A DNA stretch of 64,000 nt from JACJWR01 sp963842975. GTDB taxonomy: Bacteria; Actinomycetota; Actinomycetes; S36-B12; UBA10799. The notes below the pieces were generated by a model. That model was not told where the DNA came from, ran no database searches, and worked only from the letters and a program-made list of their open reading frames with translations. Below, one piece after another: positions 63,633 to 64,000 of this stretch (the stretch's first letter is position 1; every line of letters starts with the position of its first letter). Location of the stretch: NCBI GenBank assembly GCA_963842975.1, contig CAWJIH010000011.1, forward strand, positions 62,001 through 126,000, read 5' to 3'. The translations under genes and the position numbers were made by a program.

Positions 63633-63744
63633 ACCCCGATCGTAGGGCGCAGGCACCACCCGATCGGGAGGCCCCTCCAATCCTGTGGACAAATCACAAG
63701 CTAGCGCTGCTCGGCACCCCCAACCTCGCCCATAGGCTGCATCC

Positions 63745-64000
63745 GTGTCGAGTGCGCAGCGCCCTCTGGCCGTGGTGATGGTGGCCGATGCGACGCCTAT
63801 GGTGCTCACGAACCTGCGCCAACTCGCCACCTGGGCAGACCTGGTGCTCACCGAGGCCGACGCGACCACGTCCGGCGAGCCGCGCGAGCCGCTGCGCGAC
63901 CGGTGGCGGGAACTGCTTGGCCTGGGGCGACCGGAGCTGTCGATTGTCACGACCCAACTGGCCGGCGACGACAAGTGGCAGCGGCAGCGGGTGCAGCGCG
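63745..64000 (+). CDS. GT17-like glycosyltransferase, copy B, cut by window edge
   Basis: The first 85 codons (GTG 63745) are nearly the same as copy A at 58433: RPLAVVMVADATPMVLTNLR, then TWADLVLTEADATTSGEPRE and KWQRQRVQR. The rest, including the DxD region, lies beyond the window. It is divergent from the SET-like gene with a 112-bp gap. Confidence 0.7.
   Translation, partial: MSSAQRPLAVVMVADATPMVLTNLRQLATWADLVLTEADATTSGEPREPLRDRWRELLGLGRPELSIVTTQLAGDDKWQRQRVQR

Overview
The window is the replication-origin region of a GC-rich Actinomycetota chromosome. The evidence is gene content and order. On the left, gyrB (cut by the window edge), dciA, recF, dnaN and dnaA run leftward. rpmH, rnpA, yidD, yidC, jag, rsmG, parA and parB then run rightward. 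This is the classic origin neighbourhood, with DnaA boxes in the dnaA-dnaN gap and parS sites next to rsmG. Actinobacterial markers include a mycothiol-dependent-type enzyme, a FadE5-type acyl-CoA dehydrogenase, a DevS/DevR-like pair, and the ino1-padR and murJ-sigM-trxB-trxA-cwlM blocks arranged as in mycobacteria. I cannot name the genus.

Layout. 1-12.2 kb: replication, RNase P, membrane insertion and segregation genes. 12.3-22.1 kb: one long leftward run (nudix, DUF6049, murJ, pseudokinase, sigM, anti-sigma, trxB, trxA, cwlM), mostly translationally coupled, which joins envelope synthesis to redox and stress control. 22.2-26.2 kb: CCA-adding enzyme, a membrane protein and an MFS transporter. 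26.3-28.0 kb: ino1-padR. 28.3-34.8 kb: DUF5318, a class A penicillin-binding protein, a GT87-like membrane glycosyltransferase, an alanine-racemase-like protein and endonuclease IV. 35.0-38.5 kb: rpsF-ssb-rpsR-rplI and dnaB, with a dense DnaA-box cluster before dnaB. 38.6-43.8 kb: accessory genes, including an amine-oxidase-family protein whose domain order is circularly permuted.

43.9-53.5 kb: hisC, then cydA-cydB-cydD-cydC-devS as one apparent operon, with devR convergent to it. Near-consensus DevR (DosR) boxes lie just upstream of cydA. This suggests a closed circuit in which a haem-based sensor and its regulator control the cytochrome bd oxidase encoded beside them. 53.5-57.3 kb: a DinB-like protein, a nitrilase-family hydrolase and a FadE5-type dehydrogenase behind a double operator.

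57.4-64 kb is the most accessory-looking part: a methyltransferase with a PqqD-like N-terminus, two GT17-like paralogues, a TPP riboswitch driving a PnuC-family transporter (so probably a thiamine transporter, PnuT) with a NadR-like kinase, and two tandem SET/LSMT-like paralogues, one of them frameshifted. No tRNA, rRNA, CRISPR array, insertion sequence or prophage was seen.
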